Below, one piece after another: positions 1 to 6,402 of a DNA stretch of 6,402 nucleotides. The notes under the pieces were generated by a model. It was not told the DNA's origin. It was given only the letters and a program-made list of their open reading frames with translations, and did not search any database. Source of the stretch: Thiotrichaceae bacterium (GTDB lineage Bacteria > Pseudomonadota > Gammaproteobacteria > SZUA-229); the NCBI GenBank assembly GCA_002746365.1, contig NVWZ01000002.1, forward strand, positions 175,109 through 181,510, given 5' to 3'. A program made the translations under genes and the position numbers. How positions within the stretch are numbered: position 1 is the first letter of the stretch; each line of letters starts with the position of its first letter.

Positions 1-2
1 TC

Positions 3-503
3 AAAGTAGAAATTGAAGAATTAATTGCAACCTGTTCAGGACACAACTGGGCAACCTCAGACTCTTTAGGCATGGGTGGACTGCTTACCGATGCCTACAG
101 ACTGGTTCAGTTAATTTTCTCAGATCAACTGCATGAAACGTCTAAACTGGAACTATTACTGCGAGATATTGATCTTAGTCTGCAGGCATTTATCAAACAT
201 AACTCGTTAACCTTACTTGCGAAAAATCGTCTGGCATTTCGTGAGCTGGGACTAGCCATTGGCTTATATGCAATACCTAAAATGCAGTCAGCCATTCAAC
301 AACACCCGGAAAAATTCACTCATCTCACGCAGGTAAATTCCTCATTAACCAATCTTCTTCGTTTTTATTCTCTCTACGATTTCATCAAAAACTTCTGGTT
401 GCAACCAGAGCATCGTTTAGTTGATACCTGGTTAGAACATGCTGATATTAATAACGTCATGCTGGCTACCTGCCTGGCACCAGATAGTTACCTGGAAATT
501 TAA
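3..503 (+). CDS. C-terminal part of an unrecognised protein (5' end outside window)
   Basis: The reading frame is open from base 3 to a TAA at 501-503 and has no in-frame stop, so this is the 3' end of a gene that starts before the window; 166 residues are visible. The first in-frame ATG at 72 is preceded by 23 open sense codons and no clear ribosome site, so it is probably internal. I do not recognise the family. The visible part looks mostly helical and soluble, rich in Leu, with no signal peptide. One moderately hydrophobic stretch (GLAIGLYAIPKM) is too short and too broken to call a membrane segment. The last residues (LAPDSYLEI) end without a charged tail. The gene is noticeably A+T-rich compared with the exporter operon downstream. 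It shares the operon's direction but is separated by about 309 bases, so it is probably a separate unit. Confidence is high that it is coding and nil on function. Confidence 0.75.
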   Translation, partial: KVEIEELIATCSGHNWATSDSLGMGGLLTDAYRLVQLIFSDQLHETSKLELLLRDIDLSLQAFIKHNSLTLLAKNRLAFRELGLAIGLYAIPKMQSAIQQHPEKFTHLTQVNSSLTNLLRFYSLYDFIKNFWLQPEHRLVDTWLEHADINNVMLATCLAPDSYLEI

Positions 504-776
504 AAATGGCTAACAAACATTTTAACTATTTAGCTTTTGCTGCATATTCTCCACCAATAAACGATTACTTATAAAATTATTTACACATACTTTTAACATA
601 CCTGAATTCAAGTAATAAGTGCACAACCGCTTAATTCAACGACGAAGCGCACTACCCGCATTAAATGCTCTGTGAGTTCGACATGGCAAATCACCATTAC
701 TTTCACTTTGAAATTTTTCTGACTGACACATATCTCTTTAAAACTGACGAAATCAAGCACTTTTCAGACAAGCTAT

Positions 777-785
777 TGTTATACT
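777..785 (+). promoter_or_regulatory. Candidate extended -10 promoter for the exporter operon
   Basis: The sequence TGTTATACT gives the -10 hexamer TATACT (5 of 6 matches to TATAAT) preceded by the TGn extension. No good -35 box lies 16-18 bases upstream (GCACTT is the best there), which fits the known ability of extended -10 promoters to work with a weak -35. Transcription would begin near base 792, giving a leader of about 20 bases before the ATG at 813, enough to include the ribosome site. This is inferred from consensus matching only. Confidence 0.4.
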
Positions 786-801
786 ATTTGCCAGTCTTAA
801 T

Positions 802-805
802 GGAG
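802..805 (+). promoter_or_regulatory. Ribosome binding site of the ABC ATPase gene
   Basis: GGAG followed by a 7-base spacer to the ATG at 813. This is the best-placed Shine-Dalgarno match in the region and supports 813 as the start. Confidence 0.65.
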
Positions 806-812
806 TATCCCT

Positions 813-1568
813 ATGACACAGCTTAAACAAAGCGTTCATGAGTCATTAAATAAAGACATCGCGTTTCACGTCCACGGTCTCACTAAAGTGTACCAGATGG
901 GTGAGGTGCAGGTGCATGCACTGCGTGGTGTTGATCTTGATTTATATAATGGTGAATTCACCGTTTTGCTGGGAGCTTCCGGTAGCGGTAAATCCACGCT
1001 GCTGAATATTCTTGGTGGCCTGGATACGCCGACCGATGGCCATGTAATCTATGGCACAGGCGAAAACAGTCGTGATTTAACCCGTGCAAGTGAAAGTGAG
1101 CTGACTCAATACCGTCGCTACCATGTCGGTTTCGTGTTTCAGTTTTATAATCTGATTCCCAGTCTTACCGCGCGTGAAAACATTGCGGTTGTAACTGAAA
1201 TTGCTAAAGCCCCGATGCAACCAGAAGAAGCTTTGCAACTGGTCGGACTGGCTGATCGCATGGATCATTTTCCCGCTCAGCTTTCCGGTGGCGAACAACA
1301 GCGCGTTGCCATTGCCCGTGCCATTGCCAAAAAACCTGATGTGTTATTGTGCGACGAACCAACGGGCGCACTCGATTCCAAAACCGGCATCGTGGTATTG
1401 GAAGTGCTACAACGGGTTAATCAGGAACTGGGCACCACCACTGCGGTAATCACGCATAATGCCGGTATTGCACAAATGGCAGATCGGGTGATTCGCTTAA
1501 CTGATGGCCGTATCAGCGAGAGGCATGTCAATGAGACTAAACTCGCCCCTGGCGAACTCCGATGGTGA
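813..1568 (+). CDS. ABC transporter ATP-binding protein, MacB/LolD type
   Basis: Cytoplasmic ATPase (251 residues) that should power the permease encoded next to it. All the nucleotide-binding motifs are intact and in order: A-loop Tyr27, Walker [10 protein letters not shown] at 54-62, Q-loop Gln110, signature LSGGEQQ at 156-162, Walker B VLLCDE at 176-181 with catalytic Glu181, D-loop GALD at 184-187 and H-loop His214. The length and the wording around the Q-loop ([16 protein letters not shown]) are typical of the MacB/LolD/FtsE-like group that pairs with FtsX-type permeases. The N-terminus has about 15 extra residues before the first strand. The start at 813 is supported by a GGAG ribosome site. 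The first gene of the operon, it precedes the double-FtsX permease by 35 bases. A LolD role in lipoprotein release is less likely because an HlyD-type adaptor is encoded in the same operon, which points to export. Function class is near certain; substrate unknown. Confidence 0.95.
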   Translation: MTQLKQSVHESLNKDIAFHVHGLTKVYQMGEVQVHALRGVDLDLYNGEFTVLLGASGSGKSTLLNILGGLDTPTDGHVIYGTGENSRDLTRASESELTQYRRYHVGFVFQFYNLIPSLTARENIAVVTEIAKAPMQPEEALQLVGLADRMDHFPAQLSGGEQQRVAIARAIAKKPDVLLCDEPTGALDSKTGIVVLEVLQRVNQELGTTTAVITHNAGIAQMADRVIRLTDGRISERHVNETKLAPGELRW

Positions 1569-1607
1569 CAACATGATAAAAGCCACATCATGAAAACCGC
1601 AGCATGA
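1562..1607 (+). promoter_or_regulatory. Chained ATGA stop/start overlaps before the permease start
   Basis: Within 46 bases four ATG codons (1562, 1573, 1590, 1604) are linked by three ATGA overlaps. ATG 1562 reads four codons to TGA 1574-1576, ATG 1573 reads six codons to TGA 1591-1593, and ATG 1590 reads five codons to TGA 1605-1607, which overlaps the permease ATG at 1604. The ATPase gene ends at 1568 inside the first mini-frame. A GGTGA at 1564-1568 is the only Shine-Dalgarno-like sequence nearby, four bases before ATG 1573. The pattern is seen directly; a role in stop-and-restart coupling is an inference and chance is possible. Confidence 0.3.
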
Positions 1608-3967
1608 AAGCCATCGACAAAAAACTCTGGCGCGAACTGTGGGCTATGCGCATGCAGGCATTGGCGATTGCCATGGTTATTGTCGGCGGTGTTGGTATTT
1701 TCATCATGTCGCTGAGTACACTCGACTCATTGTATGATACCCGCGAAAACTATTACCGCGATCATCACTTTGCCGAGGTGTTTGCCACACTCAAACGCGC
1801 ACCGCTGTCACTGGTACAACGTATTGAAGAAATTCCCGGCGTTAATAAAGTTGAAACGCGCGTGGTTGCTTACGTAAATCTCGATGTCACTGGCTTTGAC
1901 GATCCCGTCAGTGGCCATCTATTGTCGCTACCCGATAATAGTCGCGGTCTGTTAAACCAGATTTATCTGCGCGAAGGTCGCTTGCTTGAACCTGGCCACG
2001 ACAATGAAGTGATACTCAGCGAGGAATTTGCGCGCGCCCATAACCTGCAACCTGGCGACAAACTGCGCGCCACCATTAATGGTCGGCGCAAAGCACTCAC
2101 CGTCGTCGGCCACGCGTTGTCTCCAGAATATATTTATCAAATCGCACCCGGTGCCATGTTTCCTGATTATCAGCGTTATGGTGTGTTGTGGATGGCGCGC
2201 AAACCACTGGCAACGGCTTACGATATGGACGGTGCCTTTAATAATGTCTCGCTCACGCTAAGCAAGGGCGGCAATGCGCAGGATATTATTGATCGCCTGG
2301 ATGAACTGCTAAAACCTTACGGTGGCATCGGTGCTTATGCCCGTAAAGATCAACTCTCCAATCGTTTTTTGACTGAAGAACTCAAACAACAAAAAACCAT
2401 TGCTACTGTATTCCCGATTATTTTTTTTGGCGTAGCAGCGTTTTTACTCAACGTCGTTACCAGTCGCCTTATCAGTCTGCAACGCGAACAAATCGCTGTG
2501 CTCAAAGCATTTGGTTACAGTAATTTTGCTGTGGGCTGGCATTACACCAAACTGGTGCTGATGATTGTCTGCTTTGGCATCGTCGGTGGCATCGGTGTCG
2601 GCATCTGGATGGGCAAAGGCATGAGCAACATCTATATGGAATTTTACAGCCTGCCATTTATGATCTATGTCCTTAAACCACAGGTGATTATTGCCGCTAC
2701 CGTGGTCAGTATGGGCGTTGCCATTCTCGGTACATTGTATGCCGTGCGCGGTGCCGCCCGACTGCCACCCGCACAGGCCATGCGCGCGGAAACCCCTGCA
2801 ATCTATCACGCAACCCTGCTCGGACGCCTGGGTTTACAACGCTGGTTTTCGCAACCGACACGTATGATTTTGCGCCATATTGAACGCCGCCCACTAAAGT
2901 CGCTGTTAACAATGCTCGGTATCAGCATGGCCTGCGGTACCATGATGGTCGGTGGGTTTCAGAAAGGCGCCATCAAGGAAATGGTAGAGGTACAATTTGG
3001 TTTGAGCCAGCGCAGTGACCTCACTGCGATATTTACCGAGCCGAGCTCGCAGCGTTCACTCTATTCTTTACGTAGTTTACAAGGCGTAGAACATGTTGAA
3101 GGCTTTCGCGCAGTGCCAGCGAAGTTGCAGTTTGAACACCGCTCTTACCGCACTTCGGTACAGGGTGTTCAAGCTGATGGCGAGCTTATGCGGCTGCTCG
3201 ATACCGAACTGAAAGTCATCAAGCTGCCACCACAGGGTGTTATTCTTACCGATTATCTGGCGGAACTACTGCATATTCAGCCGGGTGATATGCTCACCAT
3301 CGAAGTGTTAGAAGGCAATCGGCCGACTATTCAGGTGCCGGTAGTGGGTCTTGCCAAAGAGTATCTCGGGGTTAATGCCTACATGCAACGCGAAACGTTA
3401 AATCGACTACTAAAAGAAGACAATGCCATCTCCGGTGCCTGGTTAAAAGTGGATAAGCATTATCAGCGTGAGGTTTATGCCGAACTCAAGGATATGCCGC
3501 GCATTGCTGGTGTAGTTGAACAAAAGTCAGCGATTAAGTCCTTCTATAAGACCATGGACGAAACCATATTATTCTTTACCTTTATCACCACCCTGCTCGG
3601 CAGCAGTATTGCCTTTGGTGTCATCTACAACAGCATGCGTATTGCGCTGTCTGAGCGCAACCGTGAACTGGCCAGCTTACGCGTACTGGGTTTTCAACGC
3701 GGAGAAGTCGCTTATATTTTACTGGGCGAAATGGCTCTGCTAACACTGGTTGCCATTCCACTGGGTCTGCTCATTGGTTATGGCCTGTGTGCTTATCTGG
3801 CGTTCCAGTTCGACAGCGATCTGTATCGCATTCCACTGGTGCTTGGTAAGAATGTTTATGCTTTTGCTACCATGGTGGTGATTGTTTCATCCCTTATTTC
3901 CGCCTTGATGATCTGGCGTAACCTGGCCCATCTCGATATGGTCGCCGTACTCAAATCCAAGGAGTAA
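1604..3967 (+). CDS. ABC transporter permease with two FtsX domains (MacB-like fused dimer)
   Basis: Inner-membrane subunit of a type VII ABC exporter, 787 residues. I read eight membrane segments by hydrophobicity, near 17-39, 268-289, 314-337, 358-382, 431-452, 654-676, 706-730 and 751-771. That is two copies of the four-segment MacB/LolC/LolE fold, with large periplasmic domains at about 40-265 and 453-652. The halves share recognisable elements: the first has EVILSEEFARAHNLQPGDKL (135-154) and the second GVILTDYLAELLHIQPGDML (545-564). Each FtsX domain carries the cytoplasmic coupling region, LQREQIAVLKAFGY (292-305) and SERNRELASLRVLGF (683-697). The chain should therefore act as a pseudo-dimer, where MacB itself is a homodimer with its ATPase fused. 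The start at 1604 gives a basic N-terminus (MKAIDKKLWREL) just before the first membrane segment, as expected for the family, but no Shine-Dalgarno sequence precedes it; translation may depend on ribosomes arriving from the ATPase gene. The adaptor gene follows after 4 bases. Cargo unknown. Confidence 0.93.
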   Translation: MKAIDKKLWRELWAMRMQALAIAMVIVGGVGIFIMSLSTLDSLYDTRENYYRDHHFAEVFATLKRAPLSLVQRIEEIPGVNKVETRVVAYVNLDVTGFDDPVSGHLLSLPDNSRGLLNQIYLREGRLLEPGHDNEVILSEEFARAHNLQPGDKLRATINGRRKALTVVGHALSPEYIYQIAPGAMFPDYQRYGVLWMARKPLATAYDMDGAFNNVSLTLSKGGNAQDIIDRLDELLKPYGGIGAYARKDQLSNRFLTEELKQQKTIATVFPIIFFGVAAFLLNVVTSRLISLQREQIAVLKAFGYSNFAVGWHYTKLVLMIVCFGIVGGIGVGIWMGKGMSNIYMEFYSLPFMIYVLKPQVIIAATVVSMGVAILGTLYAVRGAARLPPAQAMRAETPAIYHATLLGRLGLQRWFSQPTRMILRHIERRPLKSLLTMLGISMACGTMMVGGFQKGAIKEMVEVQFGLSQRSDLTAIFTEPSSQRSLYSLRSLQGVEHVEGFRAVPAKLQFEHRSYRTSVQGVQADGELMRLLDTELKVIKLPPQGVILTDYLAELLHIQPGDMLTIEVLEGNRPTIQVPVVGLAKEYLGVNAYMQRETLNRLLKEDNAISGAWLKVDKHYQREVYAELKDMPRIAGVVEQKSAIKSFYKTMDETILFFTFITTLLGSSIAFGVIYNSMRIALSERNRELASLRVLGFQRGEVAYILLGEMALLTLVAIPLGLLIGYGLCAYLAFQFDSDLYRIPLVLGKNVYAFATMVVIVSSLISALMIWRNLAHLDMVAVLKSKE
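3959..3964 (+). promoter_or_regulatory. Strong ribosome binding site of the adaptor gene
   Basis: AAGGAG, a near-perfect Shine-Dalgarno sequence, lies in the last codons of the permease gene (Ser-Lys-Glu end) with a 7-base spacer to the ATG at 3972. It fixes the adaptor start and contrasts with the absence of such a site at the permease start. Confidence 0.8.
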
Positions 3968-3971
3968 ATCG

Positions 3972-5189
3972 ATGCACATCTCTCTAAAACAACTCCCGCT
4001 GCGACAACATCCGGCCATCACCATCATAGCCGTGCTAATTATTGTATTACTGATATGGGGCTACTGGCCACAGGCCATTTTAGTTGAAACCGTTGCCGTC
4101 AAACGTGCGCCGTTAATGGTCGCTATTGAAGAAGAAGGCCGTACTCGAGTGATTGATCGTTACATCATCTCTGCGCCGGTGGATGGCGTGGCCTGCCGAG
4201 TGCAACTGAATGTTGGCGACCCTGTAGAACGCAATCAGATACTATTGGGTATTACACCGCTGGAATCGCAGGTGCTGGATCCGCGTAGCCGTGCCCAGGC
4301 GAAAGCGCAAGTGGCCGTTGCTGAATCCGCCCTGCGTGCAGCAGAAGAACAAGCTAATGCAGCTACAGCAGCCGCACACCTGGCCGAAATCGAACTCAAG
4401 CGTCTGCAACAACTGGTTGAAAAAGGCGTAATTTCACGCGATGCCTTCGACAAAGCCAGCACCGAAGTACAGACCAGCGCTGCCGAAAAACGCTCGGCCT
4501 ATTTCAATATTGAGGTGACCCGACATGAACTGGAATCAGCCCGCACCGTACTTGAATACACCGCTGGCAGCAACGGTGAAATCACCGAACGGGTGCCAGT
4601 GCGCTCCCCGATTACCGGCAAAATACTCAAATTGGTGCGTGAATGTGAAGGCCCGGTGCGCACTGGTGAGCCGTTGCTCGAAGTTGGTGACCCGTCCGCA
4701 CTGGAAGTAGAAGTGGATGTACTCTCCGCTGATGCCGTAAAAATCAAACCGGGGATGAAAGTTTTGTTTGATCGTTGGGGTGGTGAACAACCGCTGCAAG
4801 GTATTGTGCGTGTTATCGAACCCGCTGGTTTTACCAAAATTTCCGCTCTGGGTGTGGAAGAACAGCGGGTCTTGATCATCTCCGACTTCACCTCACCAGC
4901 CGAGCAATGGCAACGTCTGGGTGATGGTTACCGAGTGGAAGCACAATTTATACTTTGGCATGAAGATAATGTTTTACAGGTACCGGCTAGCAGCCTGTTT
5001 CGTTATCGAGAAGGCTGGGCGGTTTTTGTCATCGAAGACAAAAACGCAAAACGCCGCATAGTAAAAGTCGGACAACGTAACGGCTTAACCGCACAGATAC
5101 TTGATGGCGTGAAAGAAGGTGAAACGGTTATTAATCATCCCAGTAACGATATCGAGGATGGCGTACGCATCGAACCGCGTTCGAACTAA
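3972..5189 (+). CDS. HlyD/MacA-type periplasmic adaptor (membrane fusion protein)
   Basis: Adaptor of 405 residues that should bridge the permease to an outer-membrane channel. A short cytoplasmic tail is followed by one membrane anchor at about 16-34 (ITIIAVLIIVLLIWGYW) with no lipobox Cys, so it is held by an uncleaved helix. Next come the first half of the lipoyl domain (about 65-95, with SAPVDG at 67-72), an alpha-helical hairpin rich in Ala, Glu and Gln (about 103-197), the second lipoyl half (about 207-240, with VRSPITGKI at 210-218), a beta-barrel domain (about 241-330) and a membrane-proximal domain (about 331-400). At the hairpin turn, residues 144-160 match the RLxxLxxxxxxSxxxxD pattern exactly (Arg144, Leu145, Leu148, Ser155, Asp160), which in AcrA and MacA forms the tip that contacts TolC. 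It begins 4 bases after the permease stop, so it is co-transcribed. The outer-membrane partner is not in the window. Confidence 0.93.
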   Translation: MHISLKQLPLRQHPAITIIAVLIIVLLIWGYWPQAILVETVAVKRAPLMVAIEEEGRTRVIDRYIISAPVDGVACRVQLNVGDPVERNQILLGITPLESQVLDPRSRAQAKAQVAVAESALRAAEEQANAATAAAHLAEIELKRLQQLVEKGVISRDAFDKASTEVQTSAAEKRSAYFNIEVTRHELESARTVLEYTAGSNGEITERVPVRSPITGKILKLVRECEGPVRTGEPLLEVGDPSALEVEVDVLSADAVKIKPGMKVLFDRWGGEQPLQGIVRVIEPAGFTKISALGVEEQRVLIISDFTSPAEQWQRLGDGYRVEAQFILWHEDNVLQVPASSLFRYREGWAVFVIEDKNAKRRIVKVGQRNGLTAQILDGVKEGETVINHPSNDIEDGVRIEPRSN

Positions 5190-5203
5190 TGCTTCTGCAT
5201 TGG
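5186..5203 (+). other. Small hairpin over the adaptor stop codon
   Basis: CTAATGC and GCATTGG form a 7-pair stem (one T-G wobble) around the loop TTCT, and the stem includes the TAA stop at 5187-5189. No T run follows on either strand, so it is not a standard intrinsic terminator. It might protect the 3' end of the operon mRNA, or be chance. It is the best hairpin I could find at the operon's end. Confidence 0.3.
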
Positions 5204-5406
5204 ACAGAGTGACAAACAGCTCCTTTCGACGATACTGTCAACTTAAGTCATCCTGTATACACATCAAGCATGAATACATATAAACGCTCACTGCTGTCCC
5301 ATTAACTTATGAGAGAGATGAATGGCAATCTGTATTCAACAATAGCTATAACTATTTCTCGTTAAAAAATTGTGTAACTGGCAGTGCTTGCGTTCATTGT
5401 AACCCT
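5190..5406. other. Convergent intergenic region, no clear terminator
   Basis: A 217-base A+T-rich gap between the 3' ends of the adaptor gene and the minus-strand hydrolase gene. Both transcripts should end here, yet no G+C-rich stem with a T run is visible for either direction. Weak inverted repeats exist, such as AATAG/CTATT at 5341-5345 and 5352-5356, and TGTAT/ATACA flanking a 15-base loop near 5253-5278. On the minus strand a run of six T (5363-5368) follows the hydrolase stop, but without a convincing stem in front. No coding region is supported. Confidence 0.5.
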
Positions 5407-6402
5407 TTAGAACGTCAAACTCTCACCGCTACCGGGTATATTTGCTTGCCAGCCTTCATCAGCAAGACGTTTTTGCAGCGTAAGCTTTGCTTCAGCTTCA
5501 CCGTGTATAAGAAAAAGTTTTGGCCGAGGATTTTCAAAATGACTTATCCATTCGATAAGTTGTGACTGACTGGCGTGTGCAGAAAAACCACCCAAAGTAT
5601 GAATTGCTGCATTAACAATAATTTTATCGCCTCCTAATCGAAAAACTTTTGCGCCATCGACCAATGCTCGACCCGGCGTACCGTTCGCCTGATAACCCAC
5701 GATGATGACATGTGCATTGCGTCGCCATAAATTATGTTTGAAGTGGTGACGTATGCGACCACCTGTACACATACCACTACCAGCTATAATAATAGCGCCT
5801 GCTTCGAGCTTATTTAATGACATCGATTCTTCAGTGGAAGTCGAATAACGCAGCACGGGTAAGAAGGTATGCAAGCTACTCGATTTTCCTTGTCGCATGG
5901 CTGCGACATCTTCACTGTTATACACATTCTGGTATCGATGATAAACTTCTGTTACCGCGATAGCCATGGGGCTGTCTAAGTAAACCGCCTGTTGGCGCAA
6001 CTTACCCTTCTGATATAACTCGCCAAGGCGAAATATTATTTCTTGCGTACGACCAACAGCAAATGACGGAATTAAAATATTACCACCATTCTCCGAAGCG
6101 TCAACAATAATATTTTCAAATTCTTCTAAGGTTTCATTCATCGGCCGATGATTGCGATCACCATAGGTAGATTCAAGCAATAACACATCTGCCTGTTCAA
6201 CAATTTCAGGGTCGCGTAATAAAGCGGCACAACTGTTACCAAGATCACCGGAAAAAACTAATTTCTTCTCAGTACCGTTTTCAGTAATAAATATTTCGAC
6301 AATTGCAGAACCTAAAATATGACCGGCATCGCGGAAACAGACTTCAACGCCCTCAACTATTTCGCGACGGTGAGCATAAGTTGAACCATCACATAGTTCC
6401 AG
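5407..6402 (-). CDS. Beta-CASP metallo-beta-lactamase-fold hydrolase, probable RNA-processing nuclease (N-terminus outside window)
   Basis: The frame is open from the right edge to a TAA at 5407-5409, giving the last 331 residues. A GTG at 6184-6186 lies in the middle of a conserved strand (ADVLLLESTYGD), so it is not the start. Counting from the right edge, visible motifs are metallo-beta-lactamase motif 3 in DAGHILGSA (His28), motif 4 in FSGDLG (Asp53), beta-CASP motif A in ESTYGD (Glu77), motif B in FSAHA (His276) and motif C in LIHGE (His300). AGSGMCTGGRIRHH (207-220) is also typical. These match the CPSF73/Ysh1-like group (COG1236), zinc-dependent nucleases acting mainly on RNA. The HxHxDH motif and about 130 N-terminal residues should lie beyond the window. 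All visible metal-binding and catalytic residues are present, so it should be active if the rest is intact. It is convergent with the exporter operon and has no evident link to it. RNA as substrate is inferred from family. Confidence 0.92.
   Translation of the reverse strand: MELCDGSTYAHRREIVEGVEVCFRDAGHILGSAIVEIFITENGTEKKLVFSGDLGNSCAALLRDPEIVEQADVLLLESTYGDRNHRPMNETLEEFENIIVDASENGGNILIPSFAVGRTQEIIFRLGELYQKGKLRQQAVYLDSPMAIAVTEVYHRYQNVYNSEDVAAMRQGKSSSLHTFLPVLRYSTSTEESMSLNKLEAGAIIIAGSGMCTGGRIRHHFKHNLWRRNAHVIIVGYQANGTPGRALVDGAKVFRLGGDKIIVNAAIHTLGGFSAHASQSQLIEWISHFENPRPKLFLIHGEAEAKLTLQKRLADEGWQANIPGSGESLTF

Larger units (their letters stand above)
504..812. other. Intergenic region upstream of the exporter operon
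   Basis: A 309-base A+T-rich gap between the unknown gene and the ABC ATPase gene. It holds an extended -10 promoter candidate near 777-785 and a ribosome site at 802-805. A short open frame runs from ATG 665 or ATG 683 to TAA 824-826 (53 or 47 codons), overlapping the first 14 bases of the ATPase gene. It has no strong ribosome site, its protein resembles nothing I know, and it would contain the promoter candidate. A 22-codon frame at 506-574 is also open and looks like chance. I find no strong hairpin followed by a T run that would end the upstream gene. I see no tRNA, riboswitch or repeat array here. Confidence 0.6.

Noticed and set aside
501..523. Inverted repeat AAAATG / CATTTT right after the first gene's stop, considered as a terminator.
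   Set aside because: Only six mostly A-T pairs with a 9-base loop and no following T run; too weak.
506..574. A 22-codon open frame starting 2 bases after the first gene's stop (ATG 506).
   Set aside because: Very short, no good ribosome site and no recognisable motif; expected by chance in A+T-rich DNA.
1201..1449. An 82-residue plus-strand frame inside the ATPase gene.
   Set aside because: It is out of frame with intact signature, Walker B and D-loop motifs, so it is a shadow.
813..1568. Reading the ATPase and permease as a LolCDE lipoprotein-release system.
   Set aside because: LolC and LolE are separate single FtsX units and the system has no HlyD-type adaptor in its operon; the adaptor here points to tripartite export.
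2444..2809. A 121-residue minus-strand frame inside the permease gene.
   Set aside because: It is antisense to a well-supported FtsX permease; the His- and Asp-rich composition is what results from reading membrane-segment codons backwards.
4499..4891. A 130-residue minus-strand frame inside the adaptor gene.
   Set aside because: It is antisense to a clear HlyD-type protein and has low-complexity Ser/Thr-rich content with no domain.
5341..5356. Inverted repeat AATAG / CTATT in the convergent gap, considered as a bidirectional terminator.
   Set aside because: Five pairs with one G-C, and no T run adjacent on either strand.
6184..6186. GTG as a possible start of the minus-strand hydrolase.
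   Set aside because: The frame stays open for another 72 codons to the window edge and those codons contain metallo-beta-lactamase motifs 3 and 4, so the true start is outside.

Overview
The window looks like ordinary chromosomal DNA from a Gram-negative bacterium, most likely a gammaproteobacterium. This is an inference from protein style and moderate G+C, and no marker gene fixes the taxon. It holds five protein-coding genes, two of them cut by the window edges. I see no RNA gene, insertion sequence or CRISPR array.

Layout: (1) bases 3-503, plus strand, the 3' end of a gene of unknown function. (2) Bases 504-812, a mostly non-coding gap with a plausible extended -10 promoter just before the next gene. 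(3) Bases 813-5189, a compact three-gene plus-strand operon: an ABC ATPase of the MacB/LolD type, a 787-residue permease with two FtsX-type halves, and a membrane-anchored HlyD/MacA-type periplasmic adaptor. (4) Bases 5190-5406, a convergent intergenic gap with a small hairpin on the operon's stop codon but no convincing intrinsic terminator. (5) Bases 5407-6402, minus strand, the C-terminal 331 residues of a beta-CASP metallo-beta-lactamase-fold hydrolase, a family of mostly RNA-processing nucleases. Its start lies beyond the right edge.

The three operon genes together make a tripartite exporter of the type VII (MacB-like, mechanotransmission) ABC class. The cytoplasmic ATPase dimer would drive a permease in which the two FtsX subunits are fused into one chain, and the adaptor would link it to an outer-membrane channel. 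The adaptor carries a complete RLxxLxxxxxxSxxxxD tip motif, the signature used to dock TolC-like channels, yet no outer-membrane channel gene is in the window. The substrate cannot be told from sequence.

The most unusual detail is between the ATPase and permease genes, where three successive ATGA stop/start overlaps lead into a permease start with no visible Shine-Dalgarno sequence. I did not find a clearly new biological system. The findings are modest and ranked accordingly.
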